Shown: positions 43,736-51,133 of the stretch, piece after piece
Layout of the letters: the number at the start of each line of letters is the position of its first letter
How positions within the stretch are numbered: position 1 is the stretch's first letter
Source: a virus
Length of the DNA stretch: 64,000 nt
Virus record (IMG/VR): IMGVR_UViG_3300036651_001908
Location: 59,756-123,755 of that record
Strand: one strand, 5' to 3'
Program-made: the position numbers and the translations under genes
The notes under the pieces: model-generated
What the model saw: only the letters and a program-made list of their open reading frames with translations
What the model was told of the DNA's origin: nothing
Databases searched by the model: none

Positions 43736-43981
43736 ATGCCTAACATTCAGTCTCTATCGTTCACGCGGTACTCGATCACGCACGCCCTGCCGTCCACCCT
43801 CTCGGACCTGGAAGGCGACGTGACCGCCGCGTACGCGCACTTCCAGGCCAACGGTCACGGAGCCCAGGTGCTCCCGGAGACCTTCGGGCTCGAACTCGAA
43901 GGCAGCGACCTGGTCATCTCCTGGGTCATCCAGGAGAGCCCGGTGATCAACGCAGTCACCTCCGCTCCCACAGCGCAGTAG
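43736..43981 (+). CDS. Small hypothetical protein with its own promoter
   Basis: 81 residues behind GTAAGGAG. Begins with beta-type LSFTRYSITHALP, then a helix (LSDLEGDVTAAYAHFQANG) and a strand (GSDLVISWVI). The inverted repeat over promoter and ribosome site suggests tight control. No family recognised. Confidence 0.7.
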   Translation: MPNIQSLSFTRYSITHALPSTLSDLEGDVTAAYAHFQANGHGAQVLPETFGLELEGSDLVISWVIQESPVINAVTSAPTAQ

Positions 43982-43987
43982 GAACGA

Positions 43988-44185
43988 GTGTCAGCCCCCC
44001 TGGGTGGAGCGACATTCGACACCTCCACCCAGGGTGACCGCCTCAGTACGATGCGCTCTAGCGAACGCACGCGCCTTGACCGGCTTCGTGCATCCGCCGA
44101 ATGGGCCAGACTCTACTGGGAAGGCGAGGTCACCCACCTTGACCGACAAATTGCCGAACTCGAAACCGAGCAAGCGAAGGCGTAG
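43988..44185 (+). CDS. Small coiled-coil protein
   Basis: 65 residues from GTG 43988, six bases after the previous stop. Flexible N-terminus and a charged helix (RLDRLRASAEWARLYWEGEV) running into a Glu/Gln-rich end. Overlaps the membrane-protein gene by 47 bases. Function unknown. Confidence 0.55.
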   Translation: MSAPLGGATFDTSTQGDRLSTMRSSERTRLDRLRASAEWARLYWEGEVTHLDRQIAELETEQAKA

Positions 44186-44435
44186 CCGTCTTTGGCTGGA
44201 GCATCCTCGGGTTGCTCTAGTCTCGGCTCTAGTGGGCTCGGCGGCGATCATCTGCGTCTTCATCGGTGGCGCCGCCCTCTACGAGCAAGGTATCCACGGG
44301 CTGCTGTGGGAGAAAATCTTGTTCTGGCTCGGCGTCGTGCTGCTCATCTGCTCGGCCATCTGGTCTCGGGATACGGAAGCACAGGCCTGGAAACGGGCCG
44401 ACAAGCGAGAGCGCCGGAAGAAGCGGCTCCGATAG
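44139..44435 (+). CDS. Small two-helix membrane protein
   Basis: 98 residues from TTG 44139 behind GAGGT. Basic N-terminus (KRRRSR), two transmembrane helices (about 26-46 and 58-76) and a basic cytoplasmic tail. AAATCTTSTT at 44314-44323 encodes Lys-Ile-Leu-Phe in the second helix. CTCCGATAGTTCC at its end resembles the late-boundary motif. Confidence 0.65.
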   Translation: MTDKLPNSKPSKRRRSRLWLEHPRVALVSALVGSAAIICVFIGGAALYEQGIHGLLWEKILFWLGVVLLICSAIWSRDTEAQAWKRADKRERRKKRLR

Positions 44436-44443
44436 TTCCCGGT

Positions 44444-44602
44444 GTGACGCACATCCTGACGGTGACCCTGACCGACGAAGAGTGCCATGCCCTTCATGAC
44501 CTCCTGCTCACCACCGTCGCGGTGAGTGAGGCGCTGGCATCGGCCCGCCGAGAGGTGCTGTACAAGATCGAAGAGGTCATCGACACTCCCCACCTGTTCT
44601 GA
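44444..44602 (+). CDS. Small helical protein
   Basis: 52 residues from GTG 44444. One strand (HILTVTLTDEE) and a helix (CHALHDLLLTTVAVSEAL). It ends four bases before a strong terminator. Function unknown. Confidence 0.6.
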   Translation: MTHILTVTLTDEECHALHDLLLTTVAVSEALASARREVLYKIEEVIDTPHLF

Positions 44603-44605
44603 AAG

Positions 44606-44641
44606 AGCCACGCCCGGGCTACCCAACCCGGGCGTGGCTTC
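44606..44641 (+). terminator. Terminator
   Basis: 13-bp perfect stem (44606-44618 with 44627-44639), 8-base loop, followed by TCTTC. Ends the 43736-44602 unit. Confidence 0.8.
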
Positions 44642-44773
44642 TTCACTCGACAGTGGCATTGGAACGGTGAGGGCCGACACCTTCACCCAAGTAGGCGTCT
44701 GTCCCGTTTTCCCTGCACAGCCTGTCGTGCTCCCCTGGCTGGGTACCCATCCCCACCGGCTGAAGTAGGAAGA

Positions 44774-44845
44774 GAATACCTGTATTCCCGAAGGGTCACA
44801 ACCCCTTGTACTTGTGCATCTGCTGTACTTGTGCATCTGCTGTAC
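44774..44845 (+). repeat. Palindrome and 17-bp tandem repeat in a control region
   Basis: GAATAC-CT-GTATTC (44774-44787) is a perfect palindrome. TGTACTTGTGCATCTGC is present twice in tandem (44807-44823, 44824-44840) and starts a third time (44841-44845). The region 44642-44886 has no gene and precedes ATG 44887, so these are probably operator elements. Confidence 0.65.
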
Positions 44846-44886
44846 GCCGGGTTGGATCCGGGAGGGGTTTCGGGTATCATAGGAGG

Positions 44887-45132
44887 ATGCTGAACGCAGG
44901 AGTCGCCCGCCGCCACGCCATCGAGATGATCGAGGCTACCGAGGAAGAAGTTCTCCAACTCCCCGAAGAAGCGCTCTCACTGCTTGACTCACTGATCCAG
45001 TTGCCCGGGGTTGAGGTGTGGCCGGTGGAACGGCGGTCGGGGTTGCGCTGGAGGATCGGGATCGCCCACCAGACGCCGTGTGTGACGACTTTGGCACCAC
45101 AGGTGATGGCCGGGTACCCTCGGCACTTCTAG
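44887..45132 (+). CDS. Small hypothetical protein, overlapping a minus-strand gene
   Basis: 81 residues behind a perfect AGGAGG. N-terminal helix (VARRHAIEMIEATEEEVLQL) then a short beta-type C-terminus. Its last 197 bases are antisense to the end of the 44936-45370 gene. Good ribosome site and upstream control elements favour expression; no family recognised. Confidence 0.55.
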   Translation: MLNAGVARRHAIEMIEATEEEVLQLPEEALSLLDSLIQLPGVEVWPVERRSGLRWRIGIAHQTPCVTTLAPQVMAGYPRHF

Positions 45133-45370
45133 AGGCCTCAGACGGCGTCGTAGGCGCAGCCAACGGCTCCGGTGGTGCTACAACGTGGTGCACCACCGGA
45201 GCCTTCGTCTTCACGGTGGCCGTCACGGTGGGGCCGGGGAGGATGCCCCCACCTAGGCGGCCGGAGAAGGGTGCGTTCATGAGGTAGATCGTGAGCGCGA
45301 GGGCTAGAGCCACGATCGTCAGCACGACGGTGTAGAAGTTGATCCAGCGGGGGCGGCGGATCTTTCTCAT
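44936..45370 (-). CDS. Membrane-anchored Pro/Ala/Thr-rich protein
   Basis: 144 residues. Basic N-terminus (MRKIRRPRW), a single transmembrane helix (about 11-31) and a long Pro/Ala/Ser/Thr-rich exported-type tail. Could be a cell-envelope protein acting on superinfection or envelope. Converges with the plus-strand gene at 44887 over 197 bases. No family recognised. Confidence 0.6.
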   Translation of the reverse strand: MRKIRRPRWINFYTVVLTIVALALALTIYLMNAPFSGRLGGGILPGPTVTATVKTKAPVVHHVVAPPEPLAAPTTPSEASRSAEGTRPSPVVPKSSHTASGGRSRSSSATPTAVPPATPQPRATGSVSQAVRALLRGVGELLPR

Positions 45371-45379
45371 GGCTTCAGG

Positions 45380-45664
45380 CTACCGGCGTGGCTTGAGGTC
45401 TAGACCCATGCCATGCCGTCGCAACTCCTTAGCAAGCACGGTGCGGATGGTGGACTCGTGCAGCCCGAGCAGCAGGCCTGCCTCCACTGGGGTGACCACG
45501 CCTCGCGCATCGAGGATGGCCTTGTTCCGCTCCTTGATCAGATCGGCGTGGATGTCACTCAGCGCGACGACCTCTTGACGCGCGTGCTCTAGAGACTCCT
45601 CCACAGCGGTGATGCGTCCCGCCAACTGCTCGAAGTGCTTCTTGTGCTGGCTGCTCGTCTTCAT
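45380..45664 (-). CDS. Coiled-coil helix-turn-helix protein
   Basis: 94 residues. N-terminal coiled coil (about 5-50) and a C-terminal helix-turn-helix (TPVEAGLLLGLHESTIRTVLAKELRR, about 58-83) followed by a basic end. Resembles small phage DNA-binding regulators. Its leader holds an exact AAATCTTSTT copy (45681-45690) just upstream of the ribosome site. Confidence 0.7.
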   Translation of the reverse strand: MKTSSQHKKHFEQLAGRITAVEESLEHARQEVVALSDIHADLIKERNKAILDARGVVTPVEAGLLLGLHESTIRTVLAKELRRHGMGLDLKPRR

Positions 45665-45712
45665 GGTGGTGTCTCCAGAAAAATCTTGTTGGGTGCTAGA
45701 CGACGGCGATCT

Positions 45713-46621
45713 TCATACAAACTTGTTGCGGTAGTAGGTCACCGTGTGGCCGATGCCCGTGCGCAGCGGCATGAACTTGTAGCCCTCGGGGTAGAGGATG
45801 TCCTGCGTCCCACGGTCGGCCACGACAGGGCGGCTGGCGCTCTCGCCGGGCCGCATGGGCAGGTGCTCGATGCGAGCGCCGGGCACGAGCCGGGCGACCT
45901 CCTGGGCCACGTCCAGCACGGTGGTGTGCAGGCCGGTGCCCGCTTCGATCGTCGGCTGTGCTCCGCGCAGCATGGTGAGCGTTAGAGCGTCCACCAGGAA
46001 GCGCGCCACGTCCACGACGTAGACCATGTCCATGACCTGGAGACCGTCGCCGTAGACCTCGATAGGAGCCCCGTGGAGGGCACGGGCGACGAAGGACGGC
46101 ACAATCTTCCGAACCTTGCTCGTTCCGAACGGAGCGGCCACGCTCTGGCCCGGTCCGTAGGCATTCAGCGCCCGAACGTTGGTCACCTTGGAGCCCCGGT
46201 ACTGCGCGAACATCGTCGCCAGGCGCTCGACCGAGTTCTTCGAGATGGAGTACGGATTCTGCTCCCAGTAGTTCCCGACGGCGATGTTCACGCCGGGGAT
46301 GCCGTACTGATTGGAGGCCTCTAGAACGTTCAGGCCACCGGTGATGTTCGTCATGATGGCGGGCGTGGGGTTCGCGATCGTCTCCGCCGTCCCCAGCACA
46401 CCGGCGAGATGGATGAAGCCGTCCACATGGGCCATGGCCTCGGTCACGGCGACGCTGTCGCGGATGTCCCCAAGGTAGGTGGTGACAGGCCGCTTGGAGG
46501 CTTCCTCTCGCGTGTGCTGAGCGTGATCGAACAGGATCACCTCGAAGCCCTGGTCGAGAAGTTCTTCGGTGACGTGCGAACCGATGAAGCCAGCGCCACC
46601 GGTGACAAGAATGGAAGTCAT
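45713..46621 (-). CDS. NAD-dependent sugar-nucleotide epimerase/dehydratase
   Basis: 302 residues. N-terminal Rossmann motif GGAGFIGSH (about 8-16), a FIHLAGVLG segment and a YSISKN motif providing the catalytic Tyr-x-x-x-Lys, then ALNAYGPGQ and a substrate-binding C-terminal half. This is the extended short-chain dehydrogenase family that includes UDP-galactose epimerases and GDP-sugar dehydratases. It may feed the glycosyltransferase at 7305-8360. Confidence 0.9.
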   Translation of the reverse strand: MTSILVTGGAGFIGSHVTEELLDQGFEVILFDHAQHTREEASKRPVTTYLGDIRDSVAVTEAMAHVDGFIHLAGVLGTAETIANPTPAIMTNITGGLNVLEASNQYGIPGVNIAVGNYWEQNPYSISKNSVERLATMFAQYRGSKVTNVRALNAYGPGQSVAAPFGTSKVRKIVPSFVARALHGAPIEVYGDGLQVMDMVYVVDVARFLVDALTLTMLRGAQPTIEAGTGLHTTVLDVAQEVARLVPGARIEHLPMRPGESASRPVVADRGTQDILYPEGYKFMPLRTGIGHTVTYYRNKFV

Positions 46622-46827
46622 GCCGTCGATGATGTCATAGATTGGGCGTCGGCGTTGGCTAGAGCCGTCAACTCCGCGTACAACTCCTTGATCAGGCGAT
46701 CGTCCTTGTCGATGGTGCGCCGTAGAGCGGCGACCACCTCCAGTTCGTCCACGAGGAAAAGAAGATTCTTCTTCTTCCGGTCCTCGGCGTCCTTGATCAT
46801 CGGCAGGATCAGGTCTGGGTCAGTCAT
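46618..46827 (-). CDS. Small helical protein upstream of the epimerase
   Basis: 69 residues from ATG 46827, overlapping the epimerase start (ATGA). A helical, acidic/basic protein. GAATCTTCTT on the minus strand (46759-46768), one mismatch from the dispersed motif, encodes Asn-Leu-Leu-Phe. Confidence 0.65.
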   Translation of the reverse strand: MTDPDLILPMIKDAEDRKKKNLLFLVDELEVVAALRRTIDKDDRLIKELYAELTALANADAQSMTSSTA

Positions 46828-46834
46828 CAGTACC

Positions 46835-47476
46835 TCACGAGATGTACGAGGCGAGAGGGAGGTCGATGTTGTCCCCCTGGATTTGGTAAGAGTGGACGTA
46901 GTCGCCATCGGATGTCCGGACGAAGCCCTGCTTTTCCGCCACCTTGCGCTTATTGATTTCCGCCCGCTCCTTCTCGATCCGTGCGCACTTAGGACAGGCC
47001 ACAGGGCCGTGGGAGAAGTAATTGGGTTCCGAACCTACTGCCCAGCGGTGACCTTCGCCCTCCAAAGCGGTAGGAGCATCGATGGTGCCGATGGCCCGCC
47101 ACTCCACATTTTTGATCAGCCCATGACCATGGCTGTCCTTCTTATCCACGACCTGGGACGTGGCGTAGTACGGATCACCTTCCCACTTCTGGAAAGAAGA
47201 ATTCAGTTCGTGGACGGAGATACCAGTATCCATCCACTGGCGGACCCAGATGGCGGCGACTTCCTCGCGGGCCTTGTGCTTGGTTGCCATCAGCACCTTC
47301 TGCGCTGCTTCGGCCTCGGCATAGATGGCCTGCCGCTTCTGCCGTGCTCGCTCGATCTTGCTCGGTCGCTTCCTCTTGTCCTTCTTTGGACGTATCACAT
47401 ATAAGCCAGTGAGGCAGAGAGCGATGGTGCCTCCGAAACTCATCAGGAGTTCAATCACATTGAGGACAGTAGGCAT
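46835..47476 (-). CDS. Membrane-anchored hypothetical protein with a Cys pair
   Basis: 213 residues. N-terminal transmembrane helix (about 8-28), basic coiled-coil (about 30-75), then a globular part with VACPKCARIEKER near 163 that could be a half zinc site. No family recognised. Confidence 0.7.
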   Translation of the reverse strand: MPTVLNVIELLMSFGGTIALCLTGLYVIRPKKDKRKRPSKIERARQKRQAIYAEAEAAQKVLMATKHKAREEVAAIWVRQWMDTGISVHELNSSFQKWEGDPYYATSQVVDKKDSHGHGLIKNVEWRAIGTIDAPTALEGEGHRWAVGSEPNYFSHGPVACPKCARIEKERAEINKRKVAEKQGFVRTSDGDYVHSYQIQGDNIDLPLASYIS

Positions 47477-47841
47477 CAGTCCACCTCCGTCAGCGCCTGG
47501 ATGTACCGAGGGTTCCAGTACATCTTGTACGTCCCCGAGTTACTGTCTCCCGGGTTCTCATCCACATCCACCAGGTAGGACCCGTTCACATGAGCCACCA
47601 CCGTGCCGGTGTCAAAGTCACCCATTCCCCCGGAGAAGAGGACTCTGTCTCCAGCCTCGAAGGTAGGAATCCAAGGTGTCGGGGTCTGTGCCATGACCTT
47701 CTTGATCATCTCGACGGTCTCCTTGATGGAGTGAACGTCCCAGTCGAACTCCTCGTTCAGTGTGTTCCACCAGTCGAAGCGCTCGTTGCTCCCGCCGTCC
47801 CGGTAGCCCTCTTCGTACTCGTCCCGCTCGTCACTGCCCAT
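47476..47841 (-). CDS. Small SH3/KOW-like hypothetical protein
   Basis: 121 residues. Acidic N-terminal helix region, then a beta-barrel-like segment (AGDRVLFSGGMGDFDTGTVV, then NGSYLVDVDEN). Overlaps the next gene by 11 bases and abuts the previous one. Function unknown. Confidence 0.65.
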   Translation of the reverse strand: MGSDERDEYEEGYRDGGSNERFDWWNTLNEEFDWDVHSIKETVEMIKKVMAQTPTPWIPTFEAGDRVLFSGGMGDFDTGTVVAHVNGSYLVDVDENPGDSNSGTYKMYWNPRYIQALTEVD

Positions 47842-48154
47842 CGTTCTGTCCTCGCAGTTCCTGAATCAAGTAGGCGTATCGCACACTGAGCGCAGCGAGA
47901 CGCCCTAGAGTGCAGAACAGCACGTCATACGTCTCGTCGTCGTCCATCTCGCGCATGATGGCACCGACGACCTCCCCCACGTGGGCACCCTCCGCCTTCA
48001 GTTCCCAGACGGGCACCTCAGCGTTGATCCCCAACCGCATGCGGAGCATGGCATCGACCAGTGGGGTGAGCAGTTCGTCCACCCGTGCATCGGCTCCGGA
48101 CAACTCCTCCTCAGCCGCTCGCAGTTCCGCCTCATCGTCAGCGTCGTAGGTCAT
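47831..48154 (-). CDS. Acidic helical hypothetical protein
   Basis: 107 residues from ATG 48154 (ATGA overlap with the gene upstream; ATG 48166 also possible). Glu/Asp-rich N-terminus and long helices. No family recognised. Confidence 0.65.
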   Translation of the reverse strand: MTYDADDEAELRAAEEELSGADARVDELLTPLVDAMLRMRLGINAEVPVWELKAEGAHVGEVVGAIMREMDDDETYDVLFCTLGRLAALSVRYAYLIQELRGQNDGQ

Positions 48155-48324
48155 GTCTCGGTCCAATCATCGGGGCGCATGGAGTATAGAAGAATCTCGC
48201 CTGGACTGGCAAACACCATGGTCTTGTTGCGGTACTTGTAGGTGCCCGGCGTGGAGACGACGGCGTAGCAGCGGCCATCTCGCCACTCCATCGGCAGCGT
48301 CTCCACGTCGGTCACCTTCTTCAC
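48151..48324 (-). CDS. Small beta-type protein
   Basis: 57 residues from GTG 48324, which overlaps the upstream stop as GTGA. Two-strand pattern with CYAVVSTPGTYKYRNK and ILLYSMRP. Short but well-coupled on both sides. Function unknown. Confidence 0.6.
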   Translation of the reverse strand: MKKVTDVETLPMEWRDGRCYAVVSTPGTYKYRNKTMVFASPGEILLYSMRPDDWTET

Positions 48325-48464
48325 GGCATGCTTCTCATCGCATGGATCATCTCGCGGCGCCTGGGCGCGGTTGCGTTGCTCCAACGGGTGAGCCAGTCGG
48401 TCAGGCCCTTGTGCTGGAACGCGTGGAGTACCTCTAGAAGTAGAGAGTCGGTGAGTTCCGGCAT
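48321..48464 (-). CDS. Very small basic helical protein
   Basis: 47 residues from ATG 48464. Amphipathic helices (LLLEVLHAFQHKGLTDWLTR) and an Arg-rich end. Start overlaps the upstream stop (TGATG) and stop overlaps the downstream GTG. Function unknown. Confidence 0.5.
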   Translation of the reverse strand: MPELTDSLLLEVLHAFQHKGLTDWLTRWSNATAPRRREMIHAMRSMP

Positions 48465-48646
48465 CACTCGTCCGGCCAAATCTTCATGGCTCGGCGCATG
48501 ACCTCTGGGCTAATCTCCAGCGGCAGTAGTGGTGGAGGGGCAGGCACCATGCACTGGCGCAATCGGTCCATCAGCGCCTCGCGCTTGAGCACCCCCTGGT
48601 CGTACAAATCTAGAAATCGGTGGGCAAGCCCAGAATCAAAAATCAT
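48464..48646 (-). CDS. Small helical hypothetical protein
   Basis: 60 residues from ATG 48646. Both ends coincide with one-mismatch copies of the dispersed motif: the start codon lies in AAATCATGTT (48640-48649) and the terminal Met-Lys-Ile lies in AAATCTTCAT (48478-48487). Confidence 0.6.
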   Translation of the reverse strand: MIFDSGLAHRFLDLYDQGVLKREALMDRLRQCMVPAPPPLLPLEISPEVMRRAMKIWPDE

Positions 48647-48933
48647 GTTCCACTCCTATCCAGTGGGCATCGCCACGCGTAGTCGTCGTCGGTGTTGGTC
48701 CGATACCCACAGATACACTCGACCGCCCAGCCACCGAGGATTCCCCGATGGTCGGACCACCGGATGTAGTGCGCGATGGGCGGCTCGGAGTGGGCGAACT
48801 GGTCATGTCGCGCCTGCGCTCGCTGTGCACTGCCGATGTTTCTCTCCTCCGTGATGTACAGCCCATCGCAGTCGGGGCAGCGGACCTCGTAGAGCCTGAC
48901 GGTCTTCGTCTTCTCTTGAATCTCGGCGGTCAC
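48643..48933 (-). CDS. Zinc-ribbon-type protein
   Basis: 96 residues. RCPDCDG near 18 and ECICGY near 72 supply four Cys in two knuckles, with a helical insert between. Probably a small zinc ribbon; function unknown. Confidence 0.65.
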   Translation of the reverse strand: MTAEIQEKTKTVRLYEVRCPDCDGLYITEERNIGSAQRAQARHDQFAHSEPPIAHYIRWSDHRGILGGWAVECICGYRTNTDDDYAWRCPLDRSGT

Positions 48934-49172
48934 TCGTCCCCCAGCGTGAAGTGGCCGTCGTACTCGTCGGCCGTGTGGTCCTGGTCAATCTCGCACCGGC
49001 AGAGGTGCGGGCGCGTGTTGTCCTCGTGGTCGCAGCGGTGGAGGAATTCACCGTCGATGTCCATGTCGTGCAACTCGCCTAGAACCTCGCCTATAGACCA
49101 GGAGTAGCCGGTCCCTGCTGCCAGCGTGACCGCCAGCAGCAGGGTCTTGTCGTCCAGTTCGTCAGTGGCCAT
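48930..49172 (-). CDS. Small His/Cys/Asp-rich protein
   Basis: 80 residues, ATGA-type overlap at both ends. Hydrophobic N-terminal helix (LLLAVTLAAGTGYSWSIGEVL) and a metal-binding-looking tail (HRCDHEDN, HLCRCEIDQDH). Function unknown. Confidence 0.6.
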   Translation of the reverse strand: MATDELDDKTLLLAVTLAAGTGYSWSIGEVLGELHDMDIDGEFLHRCDHEDNTRPHLCRCEIDQDHTADEYDGHFTLGDE

Positions 49173-49432
49173 CAGACGTACGTGCCTTCCGGATCCTTGA
49201 TCCAGACCTCGGCGTCGTTCGGCACGGTCACGGAGGCCTCACCGAAGGCGAGGACGCAGTACCCGTTCTGTCCATCGAAGAGGGCCGTGATGGGTTTGGA
49301 CGGGATGCCGGGGTCGAATGACATGGTGCGGCTGGTCACGAGCGAGACGGGCATGCCCACCTGAACTTCGTCAGCCTGGAGGACGGTGATGCGGTCGTTG
49401 ATTCGGCGGTGCGCCGCGGTGGTGTTGGTCAT
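49172..49432 (-). CDS. Small hypothetical protein from a leaderless promoter
   Basis: 86 residues from ATG 49432. Beta-rich (VQVGMPVSLVTSRTMSF, ASVTVPNDAEVWI). The promoter's -10 ends 6 bases before the ATG and no ribosome site is present, so translation is probably leaderless. Confidence 0.65.
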   Translation of the reverse strand: MTNTTAAHRRINDRITVLQADEVQVGMPVSLVTSRTMSFDPGIPSKPITALFDGQNGYCVLAFGEASVTVPNDAEVWIKDPEGTYV

Positions 49433-49436
49433 GGTT

Positions 49437-49595
49437 CTATAGTACATCCGTCGAAGACGGACCGTCAAGCACCAGGTGCACCACGTAGAGCGCTTCGTCC
49501 ATCCGCTTTAGAAACCCCTCATCGTGGATGGGGTAGGCGGCGTCCAGCCAGTGCAGGATGCGGGCGCAGGCGGCAGCCCGCTCTTCGTCCTTCAC
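49437..49595 (-). CDS. Small hypothetical protein
   Basis: 52 residues from GTG 49595 (GTGA overlap with the stop upstream). Helical with an ACARILHWLDAAYPIHDEGF segment. Its 3' part overlaps the promoter of the next gene. Function unknown. Confidence 0.55.
   Translation of the reverse strand: MKDEERAAACARILHWLDAAYPIHDEGFLKRMDEALYVVHLVLDGPSSTDVL
49439..49468 (-). promoter_or_regulatory. Leaderless promoter for 49172-49432
   Basis: On the minus strand: TTGACG (49468-49463), 18 bases, TACTAT (49444-49439), then 6 bases to the ATG at 49432. Confidence 0.75.
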
Positions 49596-50002
49596 TCGGG
49601 ATCCACCATCTTGCGGTTCACCATGCGCTTCGGCGGCTGAGGGACCTGGTCGGCCGGGGTGACCTTCGCGGGCTCGGCACCCTTGGCCTCCTGCTGGCCG
49701 GTGCCTGGGGCGTAGGTCTTCGTCTCGGAGGTCCAGACAAACGGGTGCTCTTTGTCCCACTCGGCGGGCTCGTCGTCGTGGTGGCAATCGTCGTGCCTGC
49801 GCGCCCAGGCAGCGGCCCAGAAGATGGCGGCGATGGCGAACGCGATACCGATGGCAGCGACTGCATCAGGCCAGTTCATGGTTCTCTTCTCCTTGTAAAT
49901 CTTGTTCTCATGGATCTTTCCGAACCGTCGCTCCAGGGTCTCGCGCATCTCTTGGAGTTGTTCGCGTTCTCGATCGCTCGTGGGCTCCCTCAATGCAGCC
50001 AC
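49592..50002 (-). CDS. Membrane protein with two possible starts
   Basis: 136 residues if it begins at GTG 50002, which overlaps the upstream stop; 95 residues if it begins at ATG 49879, which has an excellent ribosome site (AAGGAG). The long form adds a charged helical N-terminus before a transmembrane helix (IGIAFAIAAIFWAAAW) and a Pro/Lys-rich tail. An exact AAATCTTSTT copy (49897-49906) lies just upstream of the internal ribosome site. Both forms may be made. Confidence 0.6.
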   Translation of the reverse strand: MAALREPTSDREREQLQEMRETLERRFGKIHENKIYKEKRTMNWPDAVAAIGIAFAIAAIFWAAAWARRHDDCHHDDEPAEWDKEHPFVWTSETKTYAPGTGQQEAKGAEPAKVTPADQVPQPPKRMVNRKMVDPE

Positions 50003-50265
50003 TCTCCTTCGTCTATCCACCGCTGGAGGGTGGAGACATCATCTTCTAGAACCACCGGCGTCTCTGCCGTGATGGGCGTGCGGATCGGAGGCGGGTCGGG
50101 TGCGATGAACTCGGGCATGCAGGCTAGTAGCCAGTCCTCATGCCGGAGAAGCACTCGCTTGAGCGCGATGAGGAACGCGTCGGTGGGTTCCTTGTTCGGG
50201 ACGCCCCAGAGTGTGCTCAACAGTTCCCGGGCGTAGTCGCGAACGCGGTCATCATGCTTCGCCAT
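49990..50265 (-). CDS. Small hypothetical protein
   Basis: 91 residues. N-terminal helix with basic and Leu residues (YARELLSTLWGVPNKEP), a middle Pro-rich part and a C-terminal acidic helix. Overlaps neighbours at both ends. Function unknown. Confidence 0.6.
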   Translation of the reverse strand: MAKHDDRVRDYARELLSTLWGVPNKEPTDAFLIALKRVLLRHEDWLLACMPEFIAPDPPPIRTPITAETPVVLEDDVSTLQRWIDEGEWLH

Positions 50266-50572
50266 GTAGAGAGTCCCTGATCCTTTTGACGCGACGGTGG
50301 TTCACACCGAACTCGACCATCAGTTGATAGCCGGTGTACCCCTCACGCAGCAGGTCGAGGATGGCCCCGTCAGTGATGTACCCGTTGTTTGGATTCGGCA
50401 TGCCGCGCTTCCGGAAGCCGTGCACGGTGCGGTAGGAGACACCGGTCTCCTCAGCGATGATCCCAGTTTCGGCGCCAGCCTTGATCATCTGATCGATCTT
50501 CTGGTAAACCCGCTCCGCGAACTCAGGGTCACGCTGCCAGTTCTTCGGCAGGGTGCTCGGTTGGTGCCTCAT
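50252..50572 (-). CDS. Helix-turn-helix DNA-binding protein
   Basis: 106 residues from ATG 50572. Two recognition-helix patterns: TGIIAEETGVSYRTVHGFRKRG (central) and GYTGYQLMVEFGVNHRRVKR near the C-terminus, resembling a resolvase-type HTH repeated twice. A candidate regulator and possible reader of one of the operator-like elements. Confidence 0.7.
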   Translation of the reverse strand: MRHQPSTLPKNWQRDPEFAERVYQKIDQMIKAGAETGIIAEETGVSYRTVHGFRKRGMPNPNNGYITDGAILDLLREGYTGYQLMVEFGVNHRRVKRIRDSLHGEA

Positions 50573-50892
50573 CACATCCATCCCTCGTAGGGGTTGTCGT
50601 CGCTCACGTGCACCCACTCGGGGGCGTAGCGCTTCGCCGTGCCCAGCAGCCAGTCTCGACCCACTGGATTTGCAGTATGCACGCGAATCTCGTTCGGCCA
50701 CTTCTCGTTCTCGATCATCCAGGTGAGTACCGGCCGCGACGTGTCGTCAGTCGAGGTGCCACCGAGGTCGTGGTCGAACGAGACCACTTCGAAATCATGT
50801 CTGCTCAGCAGGGTGATGGCTTGTGCAGCGGACTGTGCCAGGTGGGTGAACTCGGCAGGCAGCACACGCTCGTCATCGATGTACAGACGCAT
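50572..50892 (-). CDS. Receiver-like domain protein (cyclic-phosphate processing type)
   Basis: 106 residues from ATG 50892. RLYIDDERVLP at the start and VVSFDHDLGGTSTDDT near the middle match the conserved acidic pockets of the receiver-like family described with cyclic-phosphate processing (cREC). Enzymatic roles of that family are only partly known. Coupled by TGATG to the HTH gene downstream. Confidence 0.65.
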   Translation of the reverse strand: MRLYIDDERVLPAEFTHLAQSAAQAITLLSRHDFEVVSFDHDLGGTSTDDTSRPVLTWMIENEKWPNEIRVHTANPVGRDWLLGTAKRYAPEWVHVSDDNPYEGWM

Positions 50893-50996
50893 CAGTCCCT
50901 CTTGTCCTGCCAGAGCCGACAGTCCTTGCACACCGAGCCACCACCAACGCGGTTCTGCCAACGGTGCCCGAACAGGGCACAGATGATCTTCTTCAT
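50892..50996 (-). CDS. Very small zinc-knuckle protein
   Basis: 34 residues, start and stop overlapping both neighbours as TGATG. Contains CALFGHRWQ and CKDCRLW, enough for one Cys3His site. Function unknown. Confidence 0.5.
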   Translation of the reverse strand: MKKIICALFGHRWQNRVGGGSVCKDCRLWQDKRD

Positions 50997-51133
50997 CAGT
51001 CCACCTCGAAAACAGTGGGCCGCTTCAGCAATTCGCGCAGGCGTGGCAGATCCTTCGGCGGTTCGTCCAGCATCTTCTCGACCTGTGCGAATTGCTCCGG
51101 CGTCAGCACATATCTTGTTTCGTTCTCATCCAT
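50996..51133 (-). CDS. Possible DUF1778/TacA antitoxin-fragment-like peptide
   Basis: 45 residues from ATG 51133. LTPEQFAQVEKMLDEPPKDLPRL and the following RPTVFEVD end resemble the C-terminal, toxin-binding tail of DUF1778 antitoxins of acetyltransferase toxins (pattern L---F--F---LD-PP---P-L--L). The DNA-binding N-terminal half is absent and no toxin gene is adjacent. It might neutralise a host toxin; this is a motif-level guess. Confidence 0.5.
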   Translation of the reverse strand: MDENETRYVLTPEQFAQVEKMLDEPPKDLPRLRELLKRPTVFEVD

